A stretch of 64,000 nt of DNA. Origin: Thiohalocapsa sp. (GTDB taxonomy: Bacteria; Pseudomonadota; Gammaproteobacteria; Chromatiales; Chromatiaceae). The stretch is from assembly GCA_021736785.1 (NCBI GenBank), contig JAIPFF010000018.1, positions 24,553-88,552 on the forward strand, written 5' to 3'. Below, piece by piece: positions 17,776 to 27,528 of this stretch. How positions within the stretch are numbered: position 1 is the first letter of the stretch; each line of letters opens with the position of its first letter. Below the pieces are notes generated by a model. It was given only the letters and a program-made list of their open reading frames with translations. It did not search any database and was not told the origin of the DNA. A program made the position numbers and the translations under genes.

Positions 17776-20490
17776 CTAGTCTTCGCGGATCCTCATTAGT
17801 CCAGTCATCGCGTCGTAGCAGAAGCATGTCGCACGGCCGCGAGCATCGATGCCTTCGCCGACCCATGAATCGCCCTCCGCAGGCCGTAGCGGCAAGAGTC
17901 GACTCCAGCGGCCCTTGTCGTAGACGGTTTCGAGGTAGTCGGAGATCGCTTGCCGGAGAGCCGGATCGGCGGGCTCCGCATCCGTGGCGAACCACGTCGC
18001 GCGGATCGTGACTTCGCTCATGGCCCATTCGAAATCTTCCTTTGAGCACCAAGGGGTCAACTTGCCGTCCTGCCAGCGCGCAAGACGAAGCCGTATGCTG
18101 GGATCGCCGAGTCTCGTTGGCGCGAGGATGTCGTCCCAAAAGTCCATGTCGGCGGCGTAGCCCTGCTCCAATGTCAGCGCATTGAAGCGCGCCATCGACT
18201 TGTCGTTCATCGAAGCGGCATCGGCGTCGGTGCTGGCCATTTCGATGTCGGTCGGTGCAGGTTGCGCCCTGTCGCCATAGACGCCTTCGATCAAGGGACG
18301 GGCACCCTCGGGCATGCAAATCGCTCCGTGCTCTCGGAGTAGTCGGGCCGTCCGCCAGAGGCAGCGAAGGTCCGGGTAGACCTTTCCGGTCTTGGGCAGC
18401 AGTGGTCCGAGCCAGTCTGCGTCCGCGTCCTCGGTGGGGTCCGGAGTCAGCACATGCAGGCACGGGGGCGAGCGGCGCTCTTGGTCTCGGCGCGCACCGG
18501 AGCGGTCCCGATGGTGGCGCTGCAGCCTGCCGGCCCGTTGGATGATTAGATCCATCGGCGCCAAGTCGGTGACCATGACATCGAAATCCAAATCGAGAGA
18601 TTGCTCGACCACTTGAGTTGCGATCAGAAGCCGACCCTGCCGTTGTTCGAGGCCGCTGGTCGGTCCGAAATTGGTCAGCACGCGTTCCTCGATTCGTAGC
18701 CGGTCGCCCAAGGCGAAGCGCGCATGAAACAGGTCGATCTTGTCCACCGGCACGTCGGCGGCTCGGAGCGCGCGCCATGCGGTGATGGCATCGTCGACGG
18801 TGTTGCGGACCCAGCACGCGCATTGGCCCTGTCGATGCGCATTCAGCAGGATGCCGATTGCTGCCGATTCCTCGCTGATTTGCTGGACGTCGACGCAACG
18901 AGCGATTTCCGGGCGGGCTGTAAGCGGGCATTCTTCCAGTCCGTTGCTATGGACCCGGGTCAGCATCGGGTAAGCATCGCTGGCTACGGCAGACGGTTCG
19001 GCCGAAAGCCCATTGCGGAACGCATTGATCAGCGCTTGGCGCATCGACTTGGGTAGGGTCGCCGAGAGCAGAATTGCATGCCCGCCGATGTAGGCCTGAA
19101 AGCGCAGCAAGGTCGCGAGGAGTGTTTGCATATATGCATCGTATGCGTGCACCTCGTCGACGATCAGTACCTTGCGCGCCAACCCCAGCAGCCTCAGGGA
19201 TTGGTGCCGACTGGGCAGAACGCCCAGCAAGGCTTGGTCGATATTGCCCACGCCCAGGTCCGCCAGCAGCGCCTTCTTTCTGTGATCGCCGAGCCAAGCT
19301 GCGCGAAGGTTGGCGGCGCTCGGCTCGCCGGCGGTGTAGTCGCCCTCTCGCGGGGCTTGCGGAAGCACTGCTTCTCGCGCTTCGGATTTCTTCATTAGCC
19401 GAGCCGCCGCATGGGTCAGCACAACGGCGGGCTCGCCCGCAAATAAGCGCTCGTGTAACCCCTGGTCGACGATACGCCGGTGCATTGCATTCGACGTCGC
19501 CATGGTGGGCAGTCCGAGGTAGATGCCGTCAGCTGCTCCGGTCATCTGGACACGATGCGCCAAGGTGAAGGCTGCCTCAGTCTTGCCGGAGCCGGTGATG
19601 TCTTCGAGGATGAAGAGCTGCGGGGAACTTGAGACTGGGATGTCCGCGGCAAGTTTCTGCAACGGCGTTGGTGTTTTGAGGTATCCGAACAGCTCTCGTT
19701 GACTCCGCGGAGATGCCGCGAGCGGCACCACGCCGCTCATCTCGATAGCCCGCCGAGCCCCTGGCAGCGCGTAGTCGCGCCAGTAGACGTCAATTGGCAT
19801 ATCGTGGGAGACGAGGCGGAATATCTCGGCATTCGAGCCGAGCCAATCGCATAACACCGCGACGCCGGCCAGCCACCAAGACAGACGCTTGAGCGTATGT
19901 TCTAGTGCCTTGGCGTCGTTGATTTCCAGCTGAACGCCGTCGAGGATCAGTTCCCCGGCGTCATTGCAGAACGCCGCGGCTGCGTGTTGATCGTCGGGCG
20001 TGAACTGGTCAGTGATCGGTCGCCCGTTCGGTGTGGCTGGCGGCTGCCCATGATGCCCCACGGCGGTGCCGATCCATGCACTCAGCGCCCGCCGCGTCGC
20101 TCTGCTCGTTGACGTCTCCGACACGAACTTCTTCAGAACGGACTCTTCCAGTACCTCGTACCAGAGCAGCAAGCCAAGGCTGTCGTGTCGCGGATGGTAG
20201 CGTTTGGCATCGGCGGGACTCTTTGCCAGGAACGGAAAATCCGGCCTCAGATTTTGGAATCGGTGGCCGAACTTGCCCCCGTCATGCAGTGCGAGCATGA
20301 AGGCTATCCAGCGCATAAGGGTCGTTTCGTCGAGGCCTAGGCGTGCCGCAAGCTCCTTCCTTAACGCGGTGTGGCGCTCAAGGAAGATCCAGCCGCATGC
20401 CGCCACATCAAGGGAATGATAGGGCAGCAGATGGAACGCTCCGTCATTGCCCGCTTTGCCCCAGTAACGGAAATACTGCTTTCCCATCAT
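17776..20490 (-). CDS. cas3: CRISPR-associated helicase/nuclease Cas3, type I-E
   Basis: About 904 residues from ATG at 20490, with GGGAGA 9 nt upstream; an ATG at 20529 lacks a ribosome binding site. The N-terminal HD nuclease has His25 (PYHSLDV) and the His69-Asp70 pair (LALHDGGKF). The SF2 helicase shows Walker A (ITGSGKTEAAF), DEVH (LIVDEVHAYD), SAT (LLSATLP) and motif VI (QRAGRLQRH). HD and helicase are fused in one chain, as in most I-E systems. Cas3 degrades DNA after Cascade recruits it to a fully matched target. It is first in the cas block and separated from cas8e by a regulatory gap. Confidence 0.97.
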   Translation of the reverse strand: MMGKQYFRYWGKAGNDGAFHLLPYHSLDVAACGWIFLERHTALRKELAARLGLDETTLMRWIAFMLALHDGGKFGHRFQNLRPDFPFLAKSPADAKRYHPRHDSLGLLLWYEVLEESVLKKFVSETSTSRATRRALSAWIGTAVGHHGQPPATPNGRPITDQFTPDDQHAAAAFCNDAGELILDGVQLEINDAKALEHTLKRLSWWLAGVAVLCDWLGSNAEIFRLVSHDMPIDVYWRDYALPGARRAIEMSGVVPLAASPRSQRELFGYLKTPTPLQKLAADIPVSSSPQLFILEDITGSGKTEAAFTLAHRVQMTGAADGIYLGLPTMATSNAMHRRIVDQGLHERLFAGEPAVVLTHAAARLMKKSEAREAVLPQAPREGDYTAGEPSAANLRAAWLGDHRKKALLADLGVGNIDQALLGVLPSRHQSLRLLGLARKVLIVDEVHAYDAYMQTLLATLLRFQAYIGGHAILLSATLPKSMRQALINAFRNGLSAEPSAVASDAYPMLTRVHSNGLEECPLTARPEIARCVDVQQISEESAAIGILLNAHRQGQCACWVRNTVDDAITAWRALRAADVPVDKIDLFHARFALGDRLRIEERVLTNFGPTSGLEQRQGRLLIATQVVEQSLDLDFDVMVTDLAPMDLIIQRAGRLQRHHRDRSGARRDQERRSPPCLHVLTPDPTEDADADWLGPLLPKTGKVYPDLRCLWRTARLLREHGAICMPEGARPLIEGVYGDRAQPAPTDIEMASTDADAASMNDKSMARFNALTLEQGYAADMDFWDDILAPTRLGDPSIRLRLARWQDGKLTPWCSKEDFEWAMSEVTIRATWFATDAEPADPALRQAISDYLETVYDKGRWSRLLPLRPAEGDSWVGEGIDARGRATCFCYDAMTGLMRIRED

Positions 20491-20837
20491 CTCGATCTTT
20501 CTCCCTGCCTGACCTCGATTGCAACACATAAAATGTACGCGGGGCGAGTATGGGATTTCCCCATGAGCTCGGCCAAGAGCAGCAGATTATGGCGGATGTG
20601 CTGACTCAAACGGTGATGCCGTGTCGGCGCTGGATTCGGCAGTACTGCACCTGTTAGTGCGATTCGTGCACGACGTTACGCGCAAATGGCGCGTGTACGC
20701 AAGCCGGAGACAATCGGATGGTTAAAGCCCTAAGAGGGCGCTTGGAAAGGCCGGAGTGCGGAATTTCGTGGAGTTGCAGTCTGGCCTAGCTCTAAGTTTC
20801 TGAAAACAAATCGCGATTCCACGGGATGGCGGAAGAG
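20491..20837 (-). other. Gap holding the cas3 promoter region
   Basis: 347 bases with no gene I can support. The AT-rich end near 20521-20540 probably belongs to the cas3 5' leader. I searched by eye for a second AAG-CTTTCNACA site that the mini-array guide could bind and found none here. Confidence 0.4.
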
Positions 20838-22478
20838 CTATCGCTCTTGCCGCGGGCCAATGAGCCCATAGCGGCGGAACAGCTCAAGCAAACCGATGAC
20901 GGCTGCTTCGAGTTGCGGCTCTACTTCGGCCTCTTCGCCAAGCGAACCGCTGAAATGCGCAAGAGCTTCCGGCGGCGCCTGCAGCCGGCCACCGGCGAGC
21001 TCTGCCGCCAGGTCTTGTGCCAGGTCGGCGAGGGTGCGGGTGCCGTCTAGGCGGCCGAGCAGGTGGAGGGCGAGCGGGTCGAGCTCCAGGTTGCGGTGGT
21101 CGAGGGTGGCGACTTCGCGGGCGCCGGCGGTGAGTTGTGCGCGGGCGAGGGCGGTGGCGCGGGGGCGCCATTGTGCGTTGCCGCGGCCACTCGCTCGCCC
21201 CCCTTTGGTCGGCTTCGATGGCCCCGTCGGCGATATGATCGGCAGCGGCGGCGGGGCCGGCCGCGGGGTAAGTCGGGCGCCGATCGCGTTGGCGATGAAC
21301 AGCGAGAAGAGCTCTTCGATACTGGCTTGGATCTGCTCCGGGCCGATGGCGTCCTCGGGCGCCGCCGTGGAACTGCCGAGCTGCTCGACCGCGTCGCGCA
21401 GCAGTGTCGGCAGCGGCACGGCCTCGGGGTAGCGGCCCGCGAGTATGAGCAGGGCCGCGCGGGTGAGCGGGTGGCGGGCGGTCACCGGCTCGCCGCCGGG
21501 CAGAGTCAATTCCATGGGCTGGTGCGATTGCCGCAGGTCCGCCCACAGGGCCAGCGTCGCGAAGGCCTCCAGGCTCAGTGCCTCTTCGATGTCGGTGTCG
21601 TCGCGGAACAAGATGCTCTGGCGGAAGTTGCGGGTGCCGAGAAAGTCGAGCCATTGCTCGACGTCGGCGCCGTCGGCGAGGTCGGCCAGGGCCTGCTCGG
21701 CGCTGTCGCCGAGGCGGGACGGAAACAGGGTCTGCAGGTCGCAGTCGCAGAGGTAGCGCAGGCCGGCAGCCTCGGCGCCCGCGAGGAACTCGCGGAACGC
21801 GACCGGATGGTGCTCGCGCGCCAGCAGCTCGTGGTAGAGGTAGCTGGGCGGCGCGTCGCGCAGACGGCGAAGCTCTTCGCGCAGGTAGTCCGCGGCCAGC
21901 CCGCCGACGTCGGTCAAGCCGTACTCGAGTCGCTGCAGTGCGCCGGCGGCGGCGGCGAGCCGATCCCGCGGAGATACCGCCTCGCGCGCGGCATCCAGCA
22001 GAATGTCCCGCAGCATGCCGCGCATGCGCCAGCCGGGCAGGGTGTTGTAGCTGACGTAGAACAGCCCGTGCGGGCGCAGCAGTTGCCGACCCGCGCGCAA
22101 CAGTGCACCGGCGGTGTCGGGCGGCACCCAGGAGTAGACGCCGTGGGCGATGATGTAGTCGAAGCTGCCGAGGTCGTCCGGCAGGTGGGCGATGTCGCCT
22201 TGGCGCAGTGTGATGTTGGGCAGCCCGAGTCCGTCGACGATGCGCTGCCCGGCCTTTATCTGCTCGGCGGCGAGGTCGATGCCCACCAACTCGGCGTCCG
22301 GCGTGCGCCAAGCCATGGGGATCAGGTTGCCGCCTGTCGCCGCGCCCAGTTCCAGCACCCGGCAAGCCGCGGGCTGCGCCGTTTGCAGACCGAACAGCCG
22401 GCCGAGCACCGCGAGGCGCTCCGGGTCGGTGTCCGGGATGCACAGGCTGTCGTAGAACAGCGCGTCGTAGTCGTCCAT
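20838..22478 (-). CDS. SAM-dependent methyltransferase with regulatory domain
   Basis: 546 residues from ATG at 22478 (a TTG start lies 27 nt upstream). The N-terminal class I methyltransferase has the SAM-binding motif LELGAATGGNLIPMA and GIDLAAEQI, then IIAHGVYSWV. A middle MethyTransf_Reg-type domain follows (about 230-330), and a C-terminal winged-helix-like segment. This architecture occurs in bacterial protein-lysine methyltransferases of the rickettsial OmpB-methylating (PKMT) type and in related proteins. The substrate is unknown. It follows the sucrose-phosphate phosphatase on the same strand with a 57-nt gap, but a functional link is not evident. Confidence 0.82.
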   Translation of the reverse strand: MDDYDALFYDSLCIPDTDPERLAVLGRLFGLQTAQPAACRVLELGAATGGNLIPMAWRTPDAELVGIDLAAEQIKAGQRIVDGLGLPNITLRQGDIAHLPDDLGSFDYIIAHGVYSWVPPDTAGALLRAGRQLLRPHGLFYVSYNTLPGWRMRGMLRDILLDAAREAVSPRDRLAAAAGALQRLEYGLTDVGGLAADYLREELRRLRDAPPSYLYHELLAREHHPVAFREFLAGAEAAGLRYLCDCDLQTLFPSRLGDSAEQALADLADGADVEQWLDFLGTRNFRQSILFRDDTDIEEALSLEAFATLALWADLRQSHQPMELTLPGGEPVTARHPLTRAALLILAGRYPEAVPLPTLLRDAVEQLGSSTAAPEDAIGPEQIQASIEELFSLFIANAIGARLTPRPAPPPLPIISPTGPSKPTKGGRASGRGNAQWRPRATALARAQLTAGAREVATLDHRNLELDPLALHLLGRLDGTRTLADLAQDLAAELAGGRLQAPPEALAHFSGSLGEEAEVEPQLEAAVIGLLELFRRYGLIGPRQER

Positions 22479-22535
22479 CGGCCGCGTGCCCGCCGGGTGT
22501 CTCAAGCGTGCTTTATCGTCCTCGATCGGGCGTCC

Positions 22536-23414
22536 TCAATCGGGCTCGATCCGCAGCAACGATGGATCCGACCAGAGGCCGACGGTGTCCGGCAGGTAAT
22601 GGGCGACGCCTTCGAGGATGCCGGCGGAGTAGCAGCCGTTCATGCCGTGGAAGTCACCGCGGGCCTGGTAGAGCAGGTGGCCGAGGCCGGCGGTCTCGGC
22701 CAGCGCCGTGGCGTCGGCGCGGACGTCGGACGTGGCGTTGGCCACCAGCACGGCCTGCAGCGGGCCGGTGAGCATGGCCAGGTCGTTGCCGCTGTCGCCG
22801 GCGCATACCGTGCCTTCGTGGCTGAAGCCCTGGCGCGCCATCAGGAACTCGATGGCGTGCTGCTTGCTGGCGGCGGCCGGCAGCACGTCGAGCAGTCCGG
22901 TGCCGGTGTGCTCGTCCAGGCTCCAGATCAGGTTGGCGTCGATGCCCTGCGCGTCGAAGCGCTGCCCGATTTCGGCCAGCAGCGCGGGCCGGTCCCAGTC
23001 CTGCGGCGTGTAGTAGCTGAGCTTGAACGGCCCTTGCTTGGCAGGCTCCTGCAGCAGCAGTCCGTCGACGTCGTCGATCAGTGCGGCGAGGGCATCCGGC
23101 GTCTTTCCGCCCCAGCTCTCGCCGATGTGCTTCGCCCATTCGGGCCAGCGGGTCCAAGTGCCGTCCTGGATGCGATAGATGCTGGTGCCGACATCGCCGA
23201 TGAGGAACTCCGGCACCGGAATGTCGTATTCGGCAATGGCGTCCATGACCAGCTCGCGATGACGGCCCGTGACGTAGGCCACGCTGACGTTGGGCGCGGC
23301 GGCCAGCGCGCGGAATCGCGGGCGCGCCAGCGGTGATTCGGGCTGCGAGCCGTTCGGCAGCAGCGTGCGGTCGAGATCCGTGCAGATCAGAATGGGTTGT
23401 ATCGGCTCGGACAT
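22536..23414 (-). CDS. spp: Sucrose-phosphate phosphatase (HAD-IIB)
   Basis: 292 residues from ATG at 23414, preceded by GGGAGA at 7 nt. HAD motif I is intact (CTDLDRTLLPNG), motif II is YVTGRH, and motif IV is intact in CAGDSGNDLAML. It hydrolyses sucrose 6F-phosphate, made by the neighbouring synthase, to sucrose and phosphate. The intact motifs contrast with the altered ones in the C-terminal HAD domain of the synthase next door, so this gene is probably the true phosphatase. The pair is about 90 nt apart on the same strand and likely co-transcribed. Confidence 0.9.
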   Translation of the reverse strand: MSEPIQPILICTDLDRTLLPNGSQPESPLARPRFRALAAAPNVSVAYVTGRHRELVMDAIAEYDIPVPEFLIGDVGTSIYRIQDGTWTRWPEWAKHIGESWGGKTPDALAALIDDVDGLLLQEPAKQGPFKLSYYTPQDWDRPALLAEIGQRFDAQGIDANLIWSLDEHTGTGLLDVLPAAASKQHAIEFLMARQGFSHEGTVCAGDSGNDLAMLTGPLQAVLVANATSDVRADATALAETAGLGHLLYQARGDFHGMNGCYSAGILEGVAHYLPDTVGLWSDPSLLRIEPD

Positions 23415-23505
23415 TTTGGTGTCTCCCAAAGTGGCGTCCGGTTGTTGGCGGCAGGCGGGTTACGGCGCGTCGGGGCCCGGCCCGGGGTGCGCTGCAGGTT
23501 CCGCC

Positions 23506-25713
23506 TCAGGCCGCGCCGGGGCTGGATTTCGCGGGTCGCGGCATGGTGTCGCGGGCATGGCCGGGGTCCACCGGCACTTGGCAGGCATCGAAGAACCGAT
23601 AGTGGGCGATGGCCTCCAGGATGCCGGCGGCGAACGGCCTCTCGGCAAAGTAAATGCTCTCGGTGTCGGTCAGCTGCGAGAGCTCCTCGTTGTGGCGGTT
23701 GGCGACCACGACGGCCAGCGTGTTGCCCCGCATCATATCCTCGTCGGAGCCCGAGCCGCCGGCGGCCAGGCAGTGCTCGAGCGGGATGCCGTATTGGTCT
23801 GCCACGTAGCGCAGTGCCAGGCCCTTCGACGCGCGCGCGGGCACCACGTCCAGGAACTGGCCGAACGACAGGAACAGGTTCACGCTGAGGTCGGCCTGGT
23901 GCAGGATGCTGGAGATCTCCTCCAGGCAGGGCGCGTGCTCGGGATCGATATAGAAGCTGATTTTGAAGCGGCTCTGCTCCTTGCCCGGCTGGCGCTCGAT
24001 GCCGGGCAGGTCGGCCATCGCGTCGCGCACGCGGCGCGGGTACCAGAGATGGTCGATATGGCGCATCCAGGCATGGTCGGCGGTGAGCTGCGGTGCGTAG
24101 TAGATTTCGGTGCCGAGCGCGGTGATCAGTACGTCAGGACGGGGAATGCCGTAGCGGCGCATGATGCTCAGCGCCGAGTCGAGGCGCCGGCCCGTGGCGA
24201 TGCCGAAACTGGTGCAGCTTCGGTTCTCGCGCATGATGCGCACGAAGTCGGCCAAGGATTCCGGGTCGCCCAGCAGATTCTGGTCCAAATCGGTGAAAAT
24301 GGCCCGGTCGTGGTAGAGCATGGGCCGGCGCGTGACCGGCGCCCGCGGCGGCGGCTGCACGTCCGCGAGCAGCGGCGCGACCGCCGCCATATAGCTCTCG
24401 GCGTGCGCATGCCATGAGTAGTGCTCCGTTACGCCGTCGATGCCGTTTTTGGCCAGGCGCCGCCAGCGGGAGCGGTCGCTGATGACCTTGAGCAGCGCCT
24501 TGATGATGTCCTGTTTGTCGAGCGGGTCGATCAGGATACCGTTCTGGCAATGCTTGATGATGTCGATGGGCCCGCCGTCCTCTGTGGCGACGATGGGCAG
24601 ACCGCTGGCGGCGGCCTCGATCAGCGTCAGGCCGAAGGGCTCGGTGAGCGCCGGGTTGATGAACACGCCGCGCGACGCGGTCGCGATCTGATACAGCACC
24701 GGCACCTCGTCGGCGCGGTGGTGCTTGGGATAGGCGGCACGGCCGTAGAGGTCGTACAGGTCGATCAGCAGCAGCACGTCGGTGAGCACCTGCTGGGCGC
24801 CGCTGTCGAGCTCGTGAATGTCGTCGCGGTTGCCGGCGACGATGACCAGATTGGCCGCCTTCTGCAGTTCCGCGGACTCCCCGTAGGCCTCCACCAGCGT
24901 GGCGATGTTCTTGCGCTCGTCGGGCCGCGACAAGGCCAGGATGATGGGCTTGGCGGGCTCGCGCAGAAAACGCTCCAGCTCCTTTTTGATCGGCGCCTTC
25001 TGCTCGCTGCCGTCCGGCGGGTGGAAGCGGGTCAAGTCGGTGCCGGGGGGGATGACCGACATGCGCTCGGGCTGGTAATGGTCGTAGAGGCCGTATTGCT
25101 CTTCGATCTCTTGCGTGGTGCTGGTCACCACCAGACTCGCGGCGCCCAGGGTCTCTTCCTCGGCGTGGATGCGCCGGTCCATGTTGTAGCGCTCGTCGAT
25201 GCGCTCCTGCTTCACGCCCGAGGCCAGCAGCCTGCGCCGCTTCACGCGTCCGAGCGAGTGCCCGGTATGCACCAGTGGCACGCCGAGCTGCGCGGCGACG
25301 CGCAAGCCCACGTAGCCGGCGTCCGCATAATGGCTGTGGATCAGGCTCGGTAGCGGCGCGTGCTCGCGCAGGAAGCCCAACATGTTGTCGGAGAAGGCGT
25401 CGAGGTGATCCCAGAGCTGTTCCTTGGGCAGATACTCGGCAGGGCCGGCCTCGATGCGCACGATGCGCACGCCGTCGCCGATCTCTTCGATGGGGCGCGC
25501 ATAGTCGGTGCTGACGTGGGGGTCGTCCACCAGCCGCGTGAACAGGTCGACGCATGCCACGTCGTCGCGCTCGGCCAGCGCACGGGCCAGCTCGACCACA
25601 TACAGGGTCTGCCCGCCGGTATCCGCATCGCGCCCCAGCTCCAGGTCGCGGCCGCGGATCAGGCCGTGGACGCTGACGAGGACGATATAAGGGGTGCCGT
25701 TGTGTGCGGTCAT
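23506..25713 (-). CDS. sps: Sucrose-phosphate synthase, bidomain
   Basis: 735 residues. The N-terminal GT-B glycosyltransferase (about 1-460) has LVSVHGLIRGRDLELGRDADTGGQ (UDP-glucose/fructose 6-phosphate site), HSHYADAGYVG, HTGHSLGRVKR and the C-terminal TEPFGLTLIEAAASGLP. The C-terminal part (about 475-715) is a sucrose-phosphate phosphatase-like HAD domain. Its motif I reads TDLDQNLLGD and its motif IV GGSGSDEDM instead of GDSGND, so phosphatase activity is doubtful. The enzyme joins UDP-glucose and fructose 6-phosphate to sucrose 6F-phosphate in the cytoplasm; sucrose serves as compatible solute in many halotolerant bacteria. Confidence 0.94.
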   Translation of the reverse strand: MTAHNGTPYIVLVSVHGLIRGRDLELGRDADTGGQTLYVVELARALAERDDVACVDLFTRLVDDPHVSTDYARPIEEIGDGVRIVRIEAGPAEYLPKEQLWDHLDAFSDNMLGFLREHAPLPSLIHSHYADAGYVGLRVAAQLGVPLVHTGHSLGRVKRRRLLASGVKQERIDERYNMDRRIHAEEETLGAASLVVTSTTQEIEEQYGLYDHYQPERMSVIPPGTDLTRFHPPDGSEQKAPIKKELERFLREPAKPIILALSRPDERKNIATLVEAYGESAELQKAANLVIVAGNRDDIHELDSGAQQVLTDVLLLIDLYDLYGRAAYPKHHRADEVPVLYQIATASRGVFINPALTEPFGLTLIEAAASGLPIVATEDGGPIDIIKHCQNGILIDPLDKQDIIKALLKVISDRSRWRRLAKNGIDGVTEHYSWHAHAESYMAAVAPLLADVQPPPRAPVTRRPMLYHDRAIFTDLDQNLLGDPESLADFVRIMRENRSCTSFGIATGRRLDSALSIMRRYGIPRPDVLITALGTEIYYAPQLTADHAWMRHIDHLWYPRRVRDAMADLPGIERQPGKEQSRFKISFYIDPEHAPCLEEISSILHQADLSVNLFLSFGQFLDVVPARASKGLALRYVADQYGIPLEHCLAAGGSGSDEDMMRGNTLAVVVANRHNEELSQLTDTESIYFAERPFAAGILEAIAHYRFFDACQVPVDPGHARDTMPRPAKSSPGAA

Positions 25714-25860
25714 GCTCGCGCCTTGTGATTCCTGCGGATCGCAGCGTCAGCCTAACAGGGTCCGGTCTCGCCGCTCCACCCCCGATGGTCCGAAGGCGCT
25801 CATCTGAAGCCGATGCTCCGCGGGCGGCGGTCGGCAGGCGCGCCTTCAGCCGGCGCCTCT

Positions 25861-27528
25861 TCAGCCGGCGCCGTTCAGCATTTCCTCGGCGTGGGCGCGG
25901 GTGGTGTCGGTGATCTCGGTGCCGCCGAGCATGCGTGCGATCTCGTCGATACGGCGCTCGGCCGCAAGCGGCTGGATCTCGGTGAAGGTTTGGCCGTCGA
26001 CGGCCTGTTTGTGAACCTTCAATTGATGATGCGCCTGGGCGGCGACTTGCGGCAAGTGGGTCACGCAGAGCACTTGCCGGGCACCGCCGAGACGGCGCAG
26101 CAGCCGGCCGACGATCTCGGCCACGCCGCCGCCGATGCCGACGTCCACTTCGTCGAAGACCAGCGTCGGGATGCGCCCGACCTCGGCGGTGGCGACCTGA
26201 ATCGCCAGGCTGATGCGCGACAGCTCGCCGCCGGACGCGACCTTGGCCAGCGGCTGCGGCGGCTGCCCCGGGTTGGCGGTGACGACGAAGGTGAGGTTGT
26301 CGAGGCCCGATGCGCTCACCTTGTGCTCATCGCCCGTCTGTACCTCGACGGCGAAGCGCCCGCCGCCCATGCCCAGTTCCTGCATGGCGGCGGTGACCGT
26401 CGCCGACAGCCGTTCGGCGGCATCGCGCCGCGCCGTGCTCAGCATGCGGGCTTGCTCCAGCAGTGCGGCAAGCGCCGTGTCGCGCTCGTCGCCGAGCGAG
26501 CCCAGCGTCTGATCTGCCTGCTCCAGTCCGTCGAGCTCTTCGCGCAGCGCCGCGCAGGTCTCCATCAGCTGCTCGGGCAGTATGCGGTACTTGCGCGCCA
26601 TGTCGTGGATCCGGCCCAGCCGTTCTTCGACGGCGGCGAGACGCCCGGGGTCCATATCGAGATCATCGAGGTACTGGCGCAGGTTCGCGGCTGCCTCGCC
26701 CACTTGCACCACGGCGCTGTCGATCAGCTCGCGCGTCTCGGCCAGCTGCGGATCGATGCCGGCGAGGCCTTCCAGCTCGCCGGCGGCATGGCCGAGCTGA
26801 TCGCGCAGCGCGGTATCGCCTTCGTAGAGCAGGTCGACCAGGGCCGCGGCGGTGGACTGCAGGCTGCCGAGGTTGGCGAGCCGGCGCTGCTCCGCGTCGA
26901 GCTCGTCGAGCTCGCCGTCGGCCAGCGCCAGCCCGTCGAGCTCGTCCACCTGAAAGCGCAGCAGATCGATGCGCGCGGCGCGCTCGTCGCGGGCGGCGGT
27001 GAGCGCGCGCCAGCGCTCGTCCAAGTCCTTGAATTTTCGATAGTGCTCGGCGACCTCGGCGGTGGCGCCCGCAAGCCCGCCGTAGCCGTCGAGGAGGGCG
27101 CGCTGGGCGGCGGGGCGCAGCAGCGACTGGTGCGCGTGCTGGCCATGGATGTCGACCAGCAAGTCGCCCAGCTCGCGCAGCTGCGCGCTGCCGGCCGCGG
27201 TACCGTTGATGAAGGCGCGCGCGCGCCCGCCGCGCACCAACACGCGCCGGATCAGGCACTCATCGCCGTCGTCCAGCGCCTGCTCTTTGAGCCAGGCAAG
27301 CGCCTCGGGACAGCCGGCCAGGTCGAAGCCGGCGCTGACTTCCGCGCGCTCGCAGCCGCTGCGGATCATGCCCGTGTCGGCCTTCTCGCCGAGGGCGAGG
27401 CCGAGGGCGTCGATGAGAATGGATTTGCCGGCGCCGGTCTCGCCGGTGAGCGCCGTCATGCCGGCGGCGAAGTCGAGCTCCAGCGCGCTGACGATGACCA
27501 GATCGCGGATGACGATGTGGGTCAGCAC
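25861..27528 (-). CDS. recN: DNA repair protein RecN
   Basis: 555 residues, normal length. Walker A GETGAGKSILIDAL near residue 30, long coiled-coil middle, signature and Walker B LVFDEVDVGIGG near the C-terminus followed by QVLCVTHLPQVAA. RecN is an SMC-like ATPase in double-strand break repair. Its start overlaps the end of nadK by 7 nt, so the two form an operon, a common gammaproteobacterial arrangement. Confidence 0.97.
   Translation of the reverse strand: MLTHIVIRDLVIVSALELDFAAGMTALTGETGAGKSILIDALGLALGEKADTGMIRSGCERAEVSAGFDLAGCPEALAWLKEQALDDGDECLIRRVLVRGGRARAFINGTAAGSAQLRELGDLLVDIHGQHAHQSLLRPAAQRALLDGYGGLAGATAEVAEHYRKFKDLDERWRALTAARDERAARIDLLRFQVDELDGLALADGELDELDAEQRRLANLGSLQSTAAALVDLLYEGDTALRDQLGHAAGELEGLAGIDPQLAETRELIDSAVVQVGEAAANLRQYLDDLDMDPGRLAAVEERLGRIHDMARKYRILPEQLMETCAALREELDGLEQADQTLGSLGDERDTALAALLEQARMLSTARRDAAERLSATVTAAMQELGMGGGRFAVEVQTGDEHKVSASGLDNLTFVVTANPGQPPQPLAKVASGGELSRISLAIQVATAEVGRIPTLVFDEVDVGIGGGVAEIVGRLLRRLGGARQVLCVTHLPQVAAQAHHQLKVHKQAVDGQTFTEIQPLAAERRIDEIARMLGGTEITDTTRAHAEEMLNGAG

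Noticed and set aside
17497..17799. Plus-strand 100-codon frame across the mini-CRISPR
   Set aside because: No ribosome binding site, Cys/Arg-rich chance composition, and the segment is better explained by paired repeat hairpins and a guide.
20530..20837. A second target of the mini-array guide in the cas3 promoter
   Set aside because: The best seed-like match (CTTTCCAAG on the minus strand) lacks an AAG-type PAM and fails from guide position 8.
21063..23336. 757-codon plus-strand frame across the methyltransferase and phosphatase genes
   Set aside because: It runs antisense through two genes with clear motifs; typical GC-rich shadow frame.
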